Positions 53,087-64,000 of a stretch of 64,000 nt of DNA are shown one piece after another. Source of the DNA: Carex sylvatica (lineage: Eukaryota > Streptophyta > Magnoliopsida > Poales > Cyperaceae); contig CAXKVR010000021.1 in the NCBI GenBank assembly GCA_964058845.1, positions 248,001 through 312,000 on the forward strand. Reading direction: 5' to 3'. A program made the translations under genes and the position numbers. Below the pieces are notes generated by a model. The model was not told the origin of the DNA, searched no databases, and saw only the letters and a list, made by a program, of their open reading frames with translations. Each line of letters begins with the position of its first letter. Positions within the stretch are counted from its first letter, which is position 1.

Positions 53087-54785
53087 TCAAACAATATCAA
53101 TTTCACCAATGATCTTAACATGGAGAAGCAACTTGTTGATCAGCTGATCAAGAAATTCATTATCATTTTTAAATTCTACAATTCTAACGGTCTTGAGAAA
53201 CTCCTGCTGTACAAATGCATCTCCTGGTCCCTCCTGAGTTATCTCCTCTAAAAATTCCGTGTACAATTCCTTCAATAGTAACAAAACAAGTTACATATGT
53301 TTCATTGATACTAGATCCTTTGACAAGGCCTTAATTGAGAGGCTAATATGAATAACACCTGGTATTACACGGTCTTGACTATCTTCTTAACTTCCTAATC
53401 TAGTCCATTTTTAGTATTTTCTATTGACCATAAATGCTCGAAACTTTTGTCATTTTTTTATTTGACAAAATTTGGATTTTTCTATCATCTCATTAATTGA
53501 CTTTGTTTTAGTCTACCTCCCTTAATTGAGGCTTGCAAAAATAAAAGTACCAGTAACAGTACCGAGAGAGAGAGAGAGAGAGAGATTACATCATTATCGT
53601 GGTTTTGTAAGGTGACCTCCTGTAGCTTAGGGGATTGATGAATGAAAAATGGTGCAAGATCAAAGATGCACATACCCCCACTCACCTTCAGGCTCTTTAA
53701 GTTGCCAAAGACTGGCCAATTAGAAAAATCCTTCATCCGTACCTAGTTTCATCACAAAGTAAAATTAAAACTATGTTCCAGAGAAAAATAAAATTAAAAG
53801 GAAAATCACACTGCTATTTAGATATTTTTGTGTCAAATATATTGCAAAGAGAAAGTACCTTTCCAAAGGGGAAATTAAATGAAAGCCATAAGCTTTCGAC
53901 ATTTGAAAGGCTCTGAAAAAGCTTGGGTCCCCAAGTGGCACATTCATCCAGATAATGCAAAAAAGGAAAAATGGTGGCATCAACTAGCGATGGAAGATTT
54001 AGCAACAGAATATCCCACATACCCACATCAATATTCAAATACAGGAGATTAGGTGTGGAAATGGAAATATGAATTCTCACTTCTAAACAACAACCACAAA
54101 GAACCAACTTCTTCAAAGTGTTGGAACATATCTCAATGATGTTGAAAACACTCCTTTCTAGCACTAACTCTTCAAGCACAGGACACCCCAACAAAAGCTT
54201 CTTCAAAAAGTTTTTGCTCGTTCCAACACGTTTAAGGTGAAGGGTTTTGAGGCAAGGAAGGTTTACTGAGTTGAGTTCTAGATCAACTTTTGTAGAGAAC
54301 CGCAATTGAAGATGCATTAGTGATTCGCAAGTGAAAATGAGATTAGCGTTTAACTTCAATTTTTCACATGGACCCACATGGACTAAGCACTCTCGAGGGT
54401 TCAACTTCATCATATCACAAATACAATCGGCAAAAGCTTGAGTCCAAGGCAAGTAAAAGTTCGAATTAAACAAAAGTTGAAATTTGTTAACACAAGATGT
54501 CTCTCGTTTCTCCAACACACTTCTCAGAAGTAGTTCGAATTTGGTCACAAATTCTACATCCATTTTAACATCAATAACCTCTGACAATCCAAACTCTTCA
54601 ATGTTAAATTTCAGATCCGGTACAGAAGCCCATGTGTTTCTCCATCTTTTGGACAAGATGCATGTCTGCACGGCCTCTTTTGTAGTAAGAAAAGATAGGA
54701 TATGCGTGCGAACATCATCAGGCAAACTACTGATCTTATCAATGCTATAATTCTCCTCACTACCATGTGCCTTTATATTCATCAT
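53087..54785 (-). CDS. F-box / LRR / FBD protein
   Basis: Three exons, 53859-54785, 53590-53742 and 53087-53269, give 420 aa, normal for plant F-box/FBD proteins. The F-box is at residues about 18-58 (ISSLPDDVRTHILSFLTTKEAVQTCILSKRWRNTW). Irregular leucine-rich repeats follow (for example LPCLKTLHLKRV, LLGCPVLEELVLER, ISTPNLLYLNID). The C-terminal exon ends in an FBD-like stretch (FLKTVRIVEFKNDNEFLDQLINKLLLHVK). Such proteins bind SKP1 and select substrates for SCF ubiquitin ligases; the substrate cannot be predicted in this fast-evolving family. The start at 54,785 (MMNIKAHGSEEN) leaves a short leader before the F-box; no stop or frameshift is seen. A (GA)n run (53,563-53,584) lies in intron 2. 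Copy B of the duplication lacks the whole gene. Confidence 0.9.
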
Positions 54786-55700
54786 CTTTCACCTTCAGAA
54801 AAGCATTTATTCAAACAACTCCCTGCACAACTCTGTTTTACAATACATAAAACCACAAACTTTAATGAGTGGCACAGAGTTAATCGTTCCTCAAATTGCA
54901 AGAATTAAGATGAACATATCTTAATTAAACAAAAAAACTACATATATATCCCAAGTGTAATCGCTTACCAACTTTCTCAGCCACAATCATAATTATGATT
55001 TAAGCAAATATCCCAAATAAGAAAAGAAAAAAAAAAAAAAGTATCCATGATATAATTTTGTTATATTAGTTGCTTTTTCTTTTTTCAATTTGTAGCTTTT
55101 TTCCTTCTATTAGTTGCTTTTCACACTAACTATACACTAACCAAATTGACGTTTGCAGCAGCTTTTTATGTAGCAGCTTTGCAATAAGTTTAATGCCTTG
55201 ACCAGACTAAGGAAATACCAGTACAAAATTGGTCAGAAATTATCAGACCAAACAAAGGAAATAAATTTAATGCCTTGACACTTTTTAGAGCTGATTTGAA
55301 ATACAATCTATGGCCAAATATAGGGTTTCAGTCAAAACCCATTAACATAACAGTACAACCATTAATCCTCTAAATCAAGACCAAACTTTTTCTAATTTTT
55401 TTACAATTTTGACCATGCCCCAGATCTAAGAGTACCAAGTATGAACCAGTCAAACCAGCAAAGAAAAAAAAAAGGGGAAAATCACCAAGCACGCATTCAA
55501 GCTTTATGTCAGCCATTAATGGCTATTTTACCCATAATCAAACTAAACTTACAAAGTGAAAAAAAAAAATTATACCAGTATCAAGAGAACCGAGCAAAGC
55601 AGGGGCTTGATTTAGCGTCTCTCTCTTTCTAAGAGTTTAGGTTTTTGGTTTACCGAGAGAAGTGAGAGAGTGGGCTAAGACGGAGTGAGAGATGCAACGG
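54786..55700 (-). promoter_or_regulatory. F-box gene 5' region
   Basis: No coding sequence is supported. The first 250 bp upstream is probably leader, possibly with an intron. Sequence near 55,630 ('agagtttaggtttttggttt') is where homology to copy B resumes. A telomere-like 'tagggtttagggttta' at the matching site in copy B (63,409-63,424) suggests an ancestral telo-box promoter motif. Confidence 0.4.
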
Positions 55701-55704
55701 ATGT

Positions 55705-55868
55705 CCATTTCCTATGAGGTAACAGAATATTTGGATTTGGGTTTGGACCGTTCAATCAGAATCCGGACCAATTTGGAATGCACAAGACTCCTTCAATATT
55801 CGTGTAGAAAAAGATCTGACGGTCTGAATCTAAACTCAAAACTTTGAGTTTCTTTAAGTGATATAATT
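55705..55868. mobile_element. Type epsilon MITE upstream of the F-box gene
   Basis: It contains 'tgaggtaacagaatatttgg', 'ggaccgttcaatcagaatcc', 'caatattcgtgtag' and the mirrored 'gacggtctgaatctaaactc'. The same copy is present in duplication copy B at 63,485-63,645, so it predates the duplication. Confidence 0.8.
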
Positions 55869-56073
55869 AGGGGAGAGACGTCTGATGCACGCCATACCTA
55901 GTCTTTTATGTACAAATAAAAAACGAATCAAAAACTTTCTTTCGTGCCCACTTTAATTACAAAATGTAACAATAACAAAACAAATACAATTAAACTTCGC
56001 AACAAATAACACGGTACAAGCCCCTTTTTTTTTTTATTATTTACCATCTTTAGAAAAATAAACCCCTGCGGAC

Positions 56074-56899
56074 TAGGGCTGGCAAAAAAATTCGTAGTTC
56101 GTGATTCGATTCGGATTTGATTCGAGTTTAATTTGATTCGAAATGGGTTCGAATTGTAACGAACCAAACCAGGTTCGATTTGAAATTAATTCAAATCAAA
56201 CTCAAGTCTAGCCTGGTTCGATTGAAATGAATTCGCGAACTTTTATGGTTCGAATCTCATAATAACATCGGCCGTTCATTTACCTGATGAAATTAAAACC
56301 CAAGATAGAGAGTCATAATTTAACTTAGACGACGCTCTATTGTTCTCAAATCTCAATAACCTAGTTCTCTCTCCGCCTCTCCCTAATTCACTCTCCGTCT
56401 CGCTCTAAAACCTAGCCGACGCTCTCGACGACTGGCTGTCTCTCCTCTCTCTTCGGCCGTCTCTCTTCCGCCTTCTCTACTTTCCAGATTCTCACTTCAT
56501 TAGATGGTCTGATCGAGGATTTGATCGAGTGAGCACTCGAGGTACGATTACTTGTTTTACTGCATATTTCAATTCTTGTACTTAATCTTATTTTTACGAT
56601 TATTTGTTGTGATGTATTTTTTCATAAATAATTTTTCAACTTAAAAATATTCATTTCATACCAGTAAAAGGAAGTCATGTGAATTAATATATAAACTACC
56701 AGTATAACTAGGGCTGCTAAAAAATAATTTAGTTCGTGATTTAATTTGGGTTTGATTTGAAAAATGTGTAGTTCACAATTAATTCAATTCGAAATGGGTT
56801 CGATTCGAAACGAATCAAATCAGATTTGGTTCGAAACTTATTCAAATCAAAGTCAAGCCTAATGTTAATTTGATTCGGTTCGATTCGTTGCCACCCCTA
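56074..56899. mobile_element. hAT-like element, 826 bp, with leader-like captured DNA
   Basis: Ends are 'tagggctggcaaaaaaattc' and 'gattcgttgccacccct' plus 'a'. The 8-bp ctgcggac borders both sides perfectly (56,066-56,073 and 56,900-56,907). Both outer thirds carry 'ggttcga' and 'tcgaacc' words; a second 'tagggctgctaaaaaa' start lies at 56,709, so one end may be doubled. The middle (about 56,290-56,600) is CT-rich, unlike the rest. Confidence 0.9.
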
Positions 56900-56907
56900 C
56901 TGCGGAC

Positions 56908-59150
56908 CCATCAATACATTTAGTATGGCATTAAAATGCAATAATTTGGGTCTGTAGCTTTAAACTGCGGTATGAACCTGCTGAGTCCACAGTTTAAGGC
57001 TGCGAACTTGGTAAATATGGAAAATTTTCGAAACAGTGGTTATTTGATTTATTTTTATATAGATGATAAGTTTAAAAATTTGAAGGTGTAAACCATTTAT
57101 AAATTAATTGGTAATTTGCTACAGACTTTATTAAAACCAACAAGTTTTATATGTGATATTAAATGGCAATATCAGCCTCAATTGCCATTACTTCAACTGT
57201 GAACATTCTCGATAATACCCTTACCTATCTCTAATTCAACCAAAAATAGATAGAATTGTTGGATTTTGGGCTACCAAGTACTGTTTTGGGCTTAAGCTGC
57301 AGAAAGACCGTAAAACAAAATTTTTTACTTCTAACTCAAGCCATAAATTAAAAGGGATATGTCGGAAAGACCAAATGTGAATTCCTTCACAAGTCTTTCA
57401 TTACAATGACCCTTTTAATCATTTACAGATCTACTCCATAATTGATTTCTAAAACTGTAATCTATTTATCAATTTAAATAGATTAATATAACATATTTAT
57501 ACCTTGTCTCCAAATTCTAATTGAAATGCAGCAGACCGAGAAGACCGAATTTGAGGAACGTCTCACCTCGGAGTATCAGACATCTGATACCTCTATCGGT
57601 TATCCACCAGAATTAATTAGAAAGCGGTTTATTTCTTTTGCCAAAAATATCGTAAACCGCAGAATTGTGCAAAAACACTATTCACTAAGAAAAGACGAAA
57701 TAGTATTAGTCTCGAGCCGCTTGATGTCAAAGATTATCACAAGCATGCGATTCTTAAACACGTGGGGTACCGAAAGAATACTATTCACCGATCCCGTAAA
57801 TTCTAAACAACAACCATAAACCGAAGGAAAAATAGATTAACAAACTGATCAGTCATATTTAATAACATGTGAATTAGTAATTTTATCTTTCACCTCACCC
57901 CTTCTTTATATAACCATTTGTGGCAATTTTGAAAAATTACCAAAACAGCCTTTTGTGGCGGTTTCAAGAGAGGAGAAAGCAAAATTGAAATTTTGCACTT
58001 TGGCCCAAAATTCAATTGAATTGATTTGGGCTTTTAATTTTAATTATGGCTTTAATGCTAATGGATTTTTGGCCCATATTTAAATCCATAATTAACAATT
58101 AAAATCTAAATCAAATATATATAATTGTCATGTACAATTATATTTTCCTCGGTTGTTGTTTCGGTAACTTTTATACAACGTAACGTGTATGTTTATAAAT
58201 TAACTTTTTATTTTTGCTTTGTCATTTTTACATGACATTTATAATTTAATTATATCACGTATAATTAATTATAATCATCTTATTATTAATCATAATTAAT
58301 TTATAATTAATCAACAAGATTATCCGATTAGCTTCTATACGATGTGACATAATATGATCTGTGTTATGTTGGTAAATAAAATTAAAACTGTTCTAACTTC
58401 TATAATCATAGAAGGCACCTGGAAGAATGCACTATGATCATCCAATTACATAGATGATGTTGTACTGTACAATATCACGATCCAGTAAACTATTTTACTC
58501 GTGTTAATTCTTTGTCTCATAACTATCAGATCAGTTTCAAGGTAGGTGTGTGTCATCCTTGTAAACTTAATCTTTTCTTGATTTTGAGCAGATTATCAAA
58601 TATGATTACTCTTGTAATCATACTGCTAGCAGATAATCTTACTCTACCAAGGGACCCAGTGATACTATAACTCGTATAGAGATACGAGAGATAATAATAC
58701 TTTTGGTAGACTATCACTTCCTCAGCATAAGCTATGTATACCGAAGTGCTATCGTTATAACTATTTTTTACATACAGTGTTAGATAAAAATCACACATAC
58801 ACATCTCTTAGTAGGAAATATGAATACCTCATACTTTAGAACTTAATACTGAATGAAAACATTAATGACACGGACACAATTTTATTTAATATTTCATTCA
58901 GGGTCTATCAAATATCATGTTTCTAGAACACGTATCTATGTGATTAAAATGACATCTCTTGTCAGTGTTCTGTAAAACTTGACCATCTTTTAATCCACAT
59001 ACTAACATTGTAGCGGTTAATTAGTGTTCCTGCTAATTACCTCGGTTAGAGACTTTTAAGAGTATATATCATCTGTATTATGAAGTTTTACAATTTCAAT
59101 CTTGAACTCGGAATGATTCATAAATGCAATAATATTAAAGGCAATAAAAA
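56908..59150. other. Unassigned sequence, one unidentified open frame
   Basis: No known gene was recognised. The portion 58,380-59,130 is less AT-rich and more complex than the usual intergenic DNA here and could be a retrotransposon relic, but I saw no LTR pair, primer-binding site or protein motif that proves it. Confidence 0.35.
57526..57819 (+). CDS. Unidentified 97-aa open frame
   Basis: An ATG-started frame of normal composition (MQQTEKTEFEERLTSEYQTS..., then ELIRKRFISFAKNIVNRRIV). It is charged and mostly hydrophilic, with no signal peptide or membrane segment. I do not recognise the family. It may be an exon or a relic of a larger gene or transposon, or a chance frame; no splice partners were found. 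Confidence 0.2.
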   Translation: MQQTEKTEFEERLTSEYQTSDTSIGYPPELIRKRFISFAKNIVNRRIVQKHYSLRKDEIVLVSSRLMSKIITSMRFLNTWGTERILFTDPVNSKQQP

Positions 59151-59162
59151 AAAAAAATATAT

Positions 59163-59567
59163 AGTCCGGCTAAATTGCTGCTGGCAGCATTTCGGCTAAA
59201 GTGCTGCCGGGACTATATTTAGCCGTGTGATGTTCAAACAATAAATCCAAACCGTTAGATGTTTAATCTATATTAAAATCTACTTGGAGACCAAATTTTA
59301 TATTTTTTAGAATTTTTTTACTATTTATTAAGCTGGTTTGAAAACCGTTGTTTTCAATGCTGCAGAAATTTACTGAAAACAACGGTTTTCAAACCAACTT
59401 AATAAATAGTAAAAAAATTCCAAAAAATATAAAATTTGGTCTCCAAGTAGATTTTAATATAGATTAAATATCTAACGGTTTGAATTTGTTGTTTGAACAT
59501 CACACGGCTAAATATAGCCCCGGCAGCACTTGGCTGAAATGCTACCAGCAGCAATTTAGCCGGACTG
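59163..59567. mobile_element. Palindromic MITE with 'ccggctaaattgctg' ends, about 405 bp
   Basis: The left end 'agtccggctaaattgctgct' is mirrored by 'agcagcaatttagccggact'. The arms share the common core ('ggagaccaaattttatattt') and meet around 'aacggttttcaaaccaactt'. It is a near-perfect palindrome along its whole length. Confidence 0.9.
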
Positions 59568-59576
59568 TATATATAT

Positions 59577-59992
59577 AGGCTATATACAATCGATTATTCC
59601 TAGCCTCTTGTGCAACCAAGTCGTTTTTCAATTTTTAAAGTCCAAATGATCGATCCAAACCATTAGATGTTATCTCCATATTAAAATGTGCTTGGAGATC
59701 AAATTTTATATTTTTTGAAATTTTTTTACTATTTATTAAGCCACTTTGAAAATCGCTGATCCAACGGTAGCTTCTGATTTTTACTGTTTGGTAAACCACC
59801 GTTGGATCAGCGATTTTCAAAGTGGCTTAATAAATAGTAAAAAAATTCCAAAAAATATAAAATTTGGTCTCTAAGCACATTTTAATATGGAGATAATATC
59901 TAACGGTTTGGATCGATCATTTGGACTTTAAAAATTAGAAAATGACTTGGTTGTATGGGAGGCTAGGAACAATCGATTGTATATTAGCCTAT
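59577..59992. mobile_element. Type gamma palindromic MITE, about 416 bp
   Basis: The left end 'aggctatatacaatcgatta' plus 'ttcctagcct' is mirrored by 'aggctaggaacaatcgattg' plus 'tatattagcct'. The centre pairs 'gatccaacggtagcttctga' with 'accaccgttggatcagcgat'. It starts 10 bp after the previous palindrome. Confidence 0.9.
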
Positions 59993-59995
59993 CTT

Positions 59996-60032
<37 letters not shown>

Positions 60033-60057
60033 TTATTTATTTATATATGTATATAGA

Positions 60058-60469
60058 GATGGGCTATGGTACATTGCAAAGTATAGGTATTTTTGTGCAT
60101 TAGATCATAAATTATCGAATTCAAAGTTCAAATGACCGATCCAAACCGTTCATCTTGTTCTCCATATTAATATGTGCTTGGAGACCAAATTTTACATTTT
60201 TTGGAATTTGTTTACTATTTATTAAGCCACTTTGAAAATCGCTGATCCAATGGTGCCTTTTGATTTTACTGTTACCGTTGGATTAGTGATTTTCAAAGTG
60301 GCTTAATAAATAGTAAAAGAAATTCAAAAAATGTAAAATTTGGTCTCCAAGTACATATTAATATGGAGAACAAGATGAACGGTTTGGATCTGTCATTTGA
60401 ACTTTGAATTGGTGATTTATAATCTAATGCACAAAAATACTTATGCATTGCAATGTACCATAGTCCATC
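60058..60469. mobile_element. Type beta palindromic MITE, about 412 bp
   Basis: It starts 'gatgggctatggtacattgc' and ends 'caatgtaccatagtccatc'. Full-length arms include 'ccgttcatcttgttctccat' and 'atggagaacaagatgaacgg'. (TC)n(TA)n runs lie just outside on both sides. Confidence 0.9.
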
Positions 60470-61817
60470 TCTCTCTATATATATAAATATATAATTAAAC
60501 ATCCAATTCATGAACAAAATTTTATATGATAAATTATCGTATTATATATTGACTTCTAGACTATTACAAACTAACAAGAATTACATTACATTTCAAATCA
60601 AAACACATTTGAAGAATTATTTACAAACACATCCTACATCTTTATAAAATATACAATATATATCCAACTTCAACAAGTTTTAACAATTCAAACTTACTGT
60701 TGAGCTTTGCAATCTAGCTACTTGATACCTGTAGAGGCCTCCAATACTATCCAGCACAAACCAGCAAAATCAGATATCTCATAATACAATCAAAACCCAA
60801 TCAAATGCAATCTAATGTCATCAACACATTAGAGATTAAGATCCTAACTAATGAAATGATTCACTGGTGAGAGAAGAATTGAACTTGCTGTTGGTATTCA
60901 TAAAGTGCAAAGTATAACTTTAGCTGACTATTCATATATTTTGCAATGTAACACCACTCAAAGGCAAAAAATCAAACCCCACTATAATGATACATTTTGA
61001 TTTGTAGGTCTTTTCGTCCAATTTGTGATGAACAATTAAGAAATTTTGGAAAAAAAAAAAAAAGTGCTAGGGCAAACGAAATCCATGCTGTGAAGAAACG
61101 TACAATAAGCAAAAAGAAAGCGGCTGAAGAAAGTCGGATACTGGTTACTGGTGGTGAGGAATCAGTACAATTTGGAGAGATATATAGAGAGAGAGAGGCC
61201 CTACTGTTTGAAACAAAATACAACAACTTTAAAATGAGTACATAAACCTCTATGAATTTGTTGAATGTTTCAATTAACCAACTTCTTTCCCCTTCATGCT
61301 TTATTTACTAGTGTAAATAGAGAGAGAGGGAGAGCCCGTGAAATATATACAGGGTATTTGAAATGATCAGTACGAGCGCAAAACAGATTGAAGTCCCATG
61401 CATGTTAGAGCTAGGCTTGTGAAAGGAGCGAAACCAGGGAGGAGAGAAGAGGAAGTAATTAAATTAACCGAGTGAAAACTTGGAAATTTTTATATTTTTG
61501 TTTGAGCTCACGATCAGACACACGACATATTCGATCATACTTCAATACACTAAAGGTTTGGTGAACACAAGAACACTCCAATTTTATACTCTATATATAA
61601 TAAATATCTATGCATGCAGATTGGGCAAATTTAATATCCATTCCATTTACTTGTTGTTTAACCATACTGGAAGTGACTTGTCGAACATGATTTCACCTAT
61701 GTATATATATATATATATCTAGTTGATCGATCTAAACTTGCAGGAGGAATTCCTAAGAGCTTAAACTTGTCTCGTCATTGCCGTGACCACTATAACAAGA
61801 TCAAGCACCTTGTCATT
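60470..61817. other. Intergenic DNA, no supported gene
   Basis: Overlapping open frames on both strands at about 60,972-61,245 are low-complexity (an A-run and GA-rich segments) and not recognised. A TA run lies near 61,700-61,718. Confidence 0.45.
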
Positions 61818-64000
61818 GTTGAATTAAAAATTTAATTTTTATGTTGACGAGAGCTTAAATTTCTTATTGATTTTCTATTCCAATCATGTCCCACATTTTC
61901 ATCTTCATTTTTTTTTTAATTCAAATAGTCGATCCGAATCACTCAACATTATCTTCATATTAAAATATTCTTGGAGATCAAATTATATATATATATATAT
62001 ATATATATTTTTTAAAGTTACTATTATTTTAGATAGGCACAAAATCTTTGTTTTTGGATGGTCTAGAATTTACTGATAAACAATGATTTTCCACCTACTT
62101 AAAAAAAATCTAAAAATATAAATTTTTGTCTCCAAGTACATTTTAATATAGAGATCATGTTGAGTGGTTCAGTTCGACAGTTTAAATATTAAAAACAAAA
62201 ATAAAAATGTAAAATATAATTAGAGCACAAAACCAACAGGGCATTAGAACCACATCCTCTTTTAAGTTTGATTTATTTGAGTTCTACCATAAACAGAATT
62301 TGAAGCTATTTGAAGAGGGATTTTAAAAAGGCACACGCCTGGTCAATCTAGATGTATGATCTATGGATTTCAAATGGTTAAGGTTTCAAGTCAGTTGAAT
62401 TTACCAATAAAAAAAATTAGAATCCGTATCACCTCAGATATTTGAGTTGCAAGCGATAAATCTAAACTATTTTTTTAACTTGGCACAAATTTCAAAGCAA
62501 ACCCTCTATAGTTTTAATAGGCAACAAATTGAGTTTGGACCATTTGTTTTTTTAAATTGCATGTCAGGTACCTGACCACTGGGGGACACAAACTAAAAAA
62601 TTTCATCTATTTTAATGAAGAGTTGTCAGAATTTACTGTTGTTTATAATTCTGTTTTTTCTTTTAATGTTATCGAATTTCTAGGGCTTTCTTTTGATTGC
62701 ACAGTACCAATGTTGGGTGAGAAATTGAAATTCTGGTTTGCACATGATGAATAATTTAATTATGTTCATGTAATACAAAAGTGTGTCTCAATCTAGCCAA
62801 CACAGGTACAAAATTGGTAGATACATTACCATTTCTTTTTGAGAAATTAGTAGTAGCTACCTGTTTCACAAAATGAAACAAAGGTCTAAAATAATACTTA
62901 AAACTATATTATATTACTGAAAACCCTCCGAGACCTAAAAACAGAAGTCCGCCAAGAAAATAGTGCAACCCCAATCCTCTCAAACCAAAAAAAAAAAAAA
63001 ATAGAAAAAAAAATATACAAGACAACGGAATGTGCCAAAACCTGACACATAATCACATCAACATATACAAATAATTACTAAAGACAAAATTATAGAAGTG
63101 CAGTGGCATCAACACATTGCAAAAGCCTCAACAAGTTGCACAATAATCTAACAAAAGAGAAGAAACAAAAAAATAAATAAATAACATCCTAGGCCATAGT
63201 AATTGCCAACTAAGGTGGTACCAAACCATCACAAATCTCTACTGGTACCAATACCACCACATCCCCAAAAGTACAAGTTTCCAAAATTCATCTTGGAAGC
63301 TAAGCCTGGTACTCACATTATTTATTAAAGCCCCTGCATCCCCAAATTACATACACGCCAACAAAATAGTAGGAAAATGCAAAATGCAACCACAACATAT
63401 TACATATTAGGGTTTAGGGTTTACCTAGAGAAATGAGAGAGTCGGCAAAGAGGGAGGGAGAGATGCGACTGATGGGAGTCCATTTCCTCTGAGGTAATAG
63501 AATATTTGAATTTGCATTTGGACCGTCCGATCAGAATTCGGATCAATTTGGAATGTACAAGACCCCTTTAATATTCGTGCTTAAACAGATCTGACGATCC
63601 GAATCTAAGCTAGAAACTTTTGAGTTACTTTAGGTGTTATTCATTCGGAGAAAGGCGGGGTTTCTTGCATGGACCTAGTCTGTTATGTCCAGAATTACTT
63701 TGGGATTTGTAAAACCAACAAGTCTGAGATCTTGCTTGTTGGGCCTTAGAAGGCCCATAATAACTAGTATTATTCTTGTAAAAAATATGATAACTTTAAT
63801 TCTTTATCTATATGTATGTTCATAAAAGACAAAAACTTTCTTTCGTACACACTTTAATTAGAAAAGGTAACAAGAACAAAACAAATACGCGTAAACTTCG
63901 CAACAAGGGATATACCATGACAGCTGAAACAAAAAATAAAAAACATATAACAGGGTTTTTATTTACCATCTTTAAAAAAAAAAAACTAAATAACCATTGT
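61818..64000. repeat. Segmental duplication, copy B (runs off the window)
   Basis: It matches copy A block by block in the same orientation but is far more compact. It has no Mutator-like element (site near 62,649-62,657), no hAT element (site near 63,025-63,032), and no F-box gene: the 3' flank ('acatattacatatt', to 63,409) joins directly to the 5' flank ('agggtttagggtttacctag'). A type epsilon MITE follows at 63,485-63,645. Homology continues to the last bases. Confidence 0.88.

Larger units (their letters stand above)
45610..56073. repeat. Segmental duplication, copy A (interrupted)
   Basis: Stretches at about 45,615-46,430, 51,602-52,037, 52,735-53,040 and 55,630-56,065 match, in the same order and orientation, 61,818-62,650, 62,655-63,037, 63,040-63,409 and 63,412-64,000. 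Copy A additionally contains a Mutator-like element, an hAT element and the F-box gene. Both copies share an older palindromic MITE (45,676-46,026 and 61,868-62,238). Confidence 0.88.

Noticed and set aside
58380..59130. LTR retrotransposon
   Set aside because: The sequence is complex and unlike the MITE-rich surroundings, but no second LTR, primer-binding site or polyprotein motif could be found.
60972..61245. Overlapping 80-aa frames on both strands
   Set aside because: They rest on A-rich and GA-rich sequence, have no recognisable domain and no splice partners.

Overview
The window is nuclear DNA from a flowering plant. It is AT-rich, its genes are split by many GT-AG introns, and two products carry plastid-type N-termini. 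I could rebuild five complete gene models exon by exon, each in frame from start to stop, plus one F-box gene. The species cannot be named from this sequence.

Layout of genes. A plastid phosphoenolpyruvate/phosphate translocator (minus, 4,992-9,456, 9 exons, 391 aa) has a decayed tandem copy downstream at 2,326-4,030. After about 8 kb of repeats come a ubiquitin E2 variant of the UEV1/MMS2 type (plus, 17,409-19,784, 4 exons, 147 aa) and an HDA6-like class I histone deacetylase (plus, 22,964-28,743, 7 exons, 450 aa). A secreted GH1 beta-glucosidase (minus, 29,783-36,925, 13 exons, 509 aa) is convergent with it. A type-1 ferrochelatase (minus, 38,572-43,563, 9 exons, 475 aa) follows. The genes are unrelated housekeeping or metabolic functions and there is no sign of a gene cluster.

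Right third (45.6-64 kb). A direct segmental duplication lies here: copy A (about 45.6-56.07 kb) and copy B (about 61.8 kb to the window end). Copy A holds an F-box/FBD gene (minus, 53,087-54,785). It also holds a 5.2-kb Mutator-like element carrying a plant mobile domain (PMD) pseudogene, and a 0.5-kb hAT element. Copy B lacks all three: it shows the empty sites of both transposons and a deletion that joins the two flanks of the F-box gene.

Repeats. The rest is dominated by small DNA transposons. Many are 250-410 bp near-perfect palindromes that share one inner arm sequence but carry different ends; some have clear 9-bp target duplications (Mutator type). They sit in introns of four of the gene models, including three consecutive ferrochelatase introns, and short relatives sit just upstream of most genes. 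Four hAT-like elements have 8-bp target duplications (two perfect apart from age, two with one mismatch). Also present are a PIF/Harbinger (Tourist-like) MITE, a tRNA-derived SINE-like fragment, several tandem arrays and microsatellites.

The points most worth following up are the PMD-carrying element with its in-window empty site and its Trp-codon decay, the F-box presence/absence difference, the palindromic MITE superfamily, and the exon-derived relics near the translocator, E2-variant and ferrochelatase genes.
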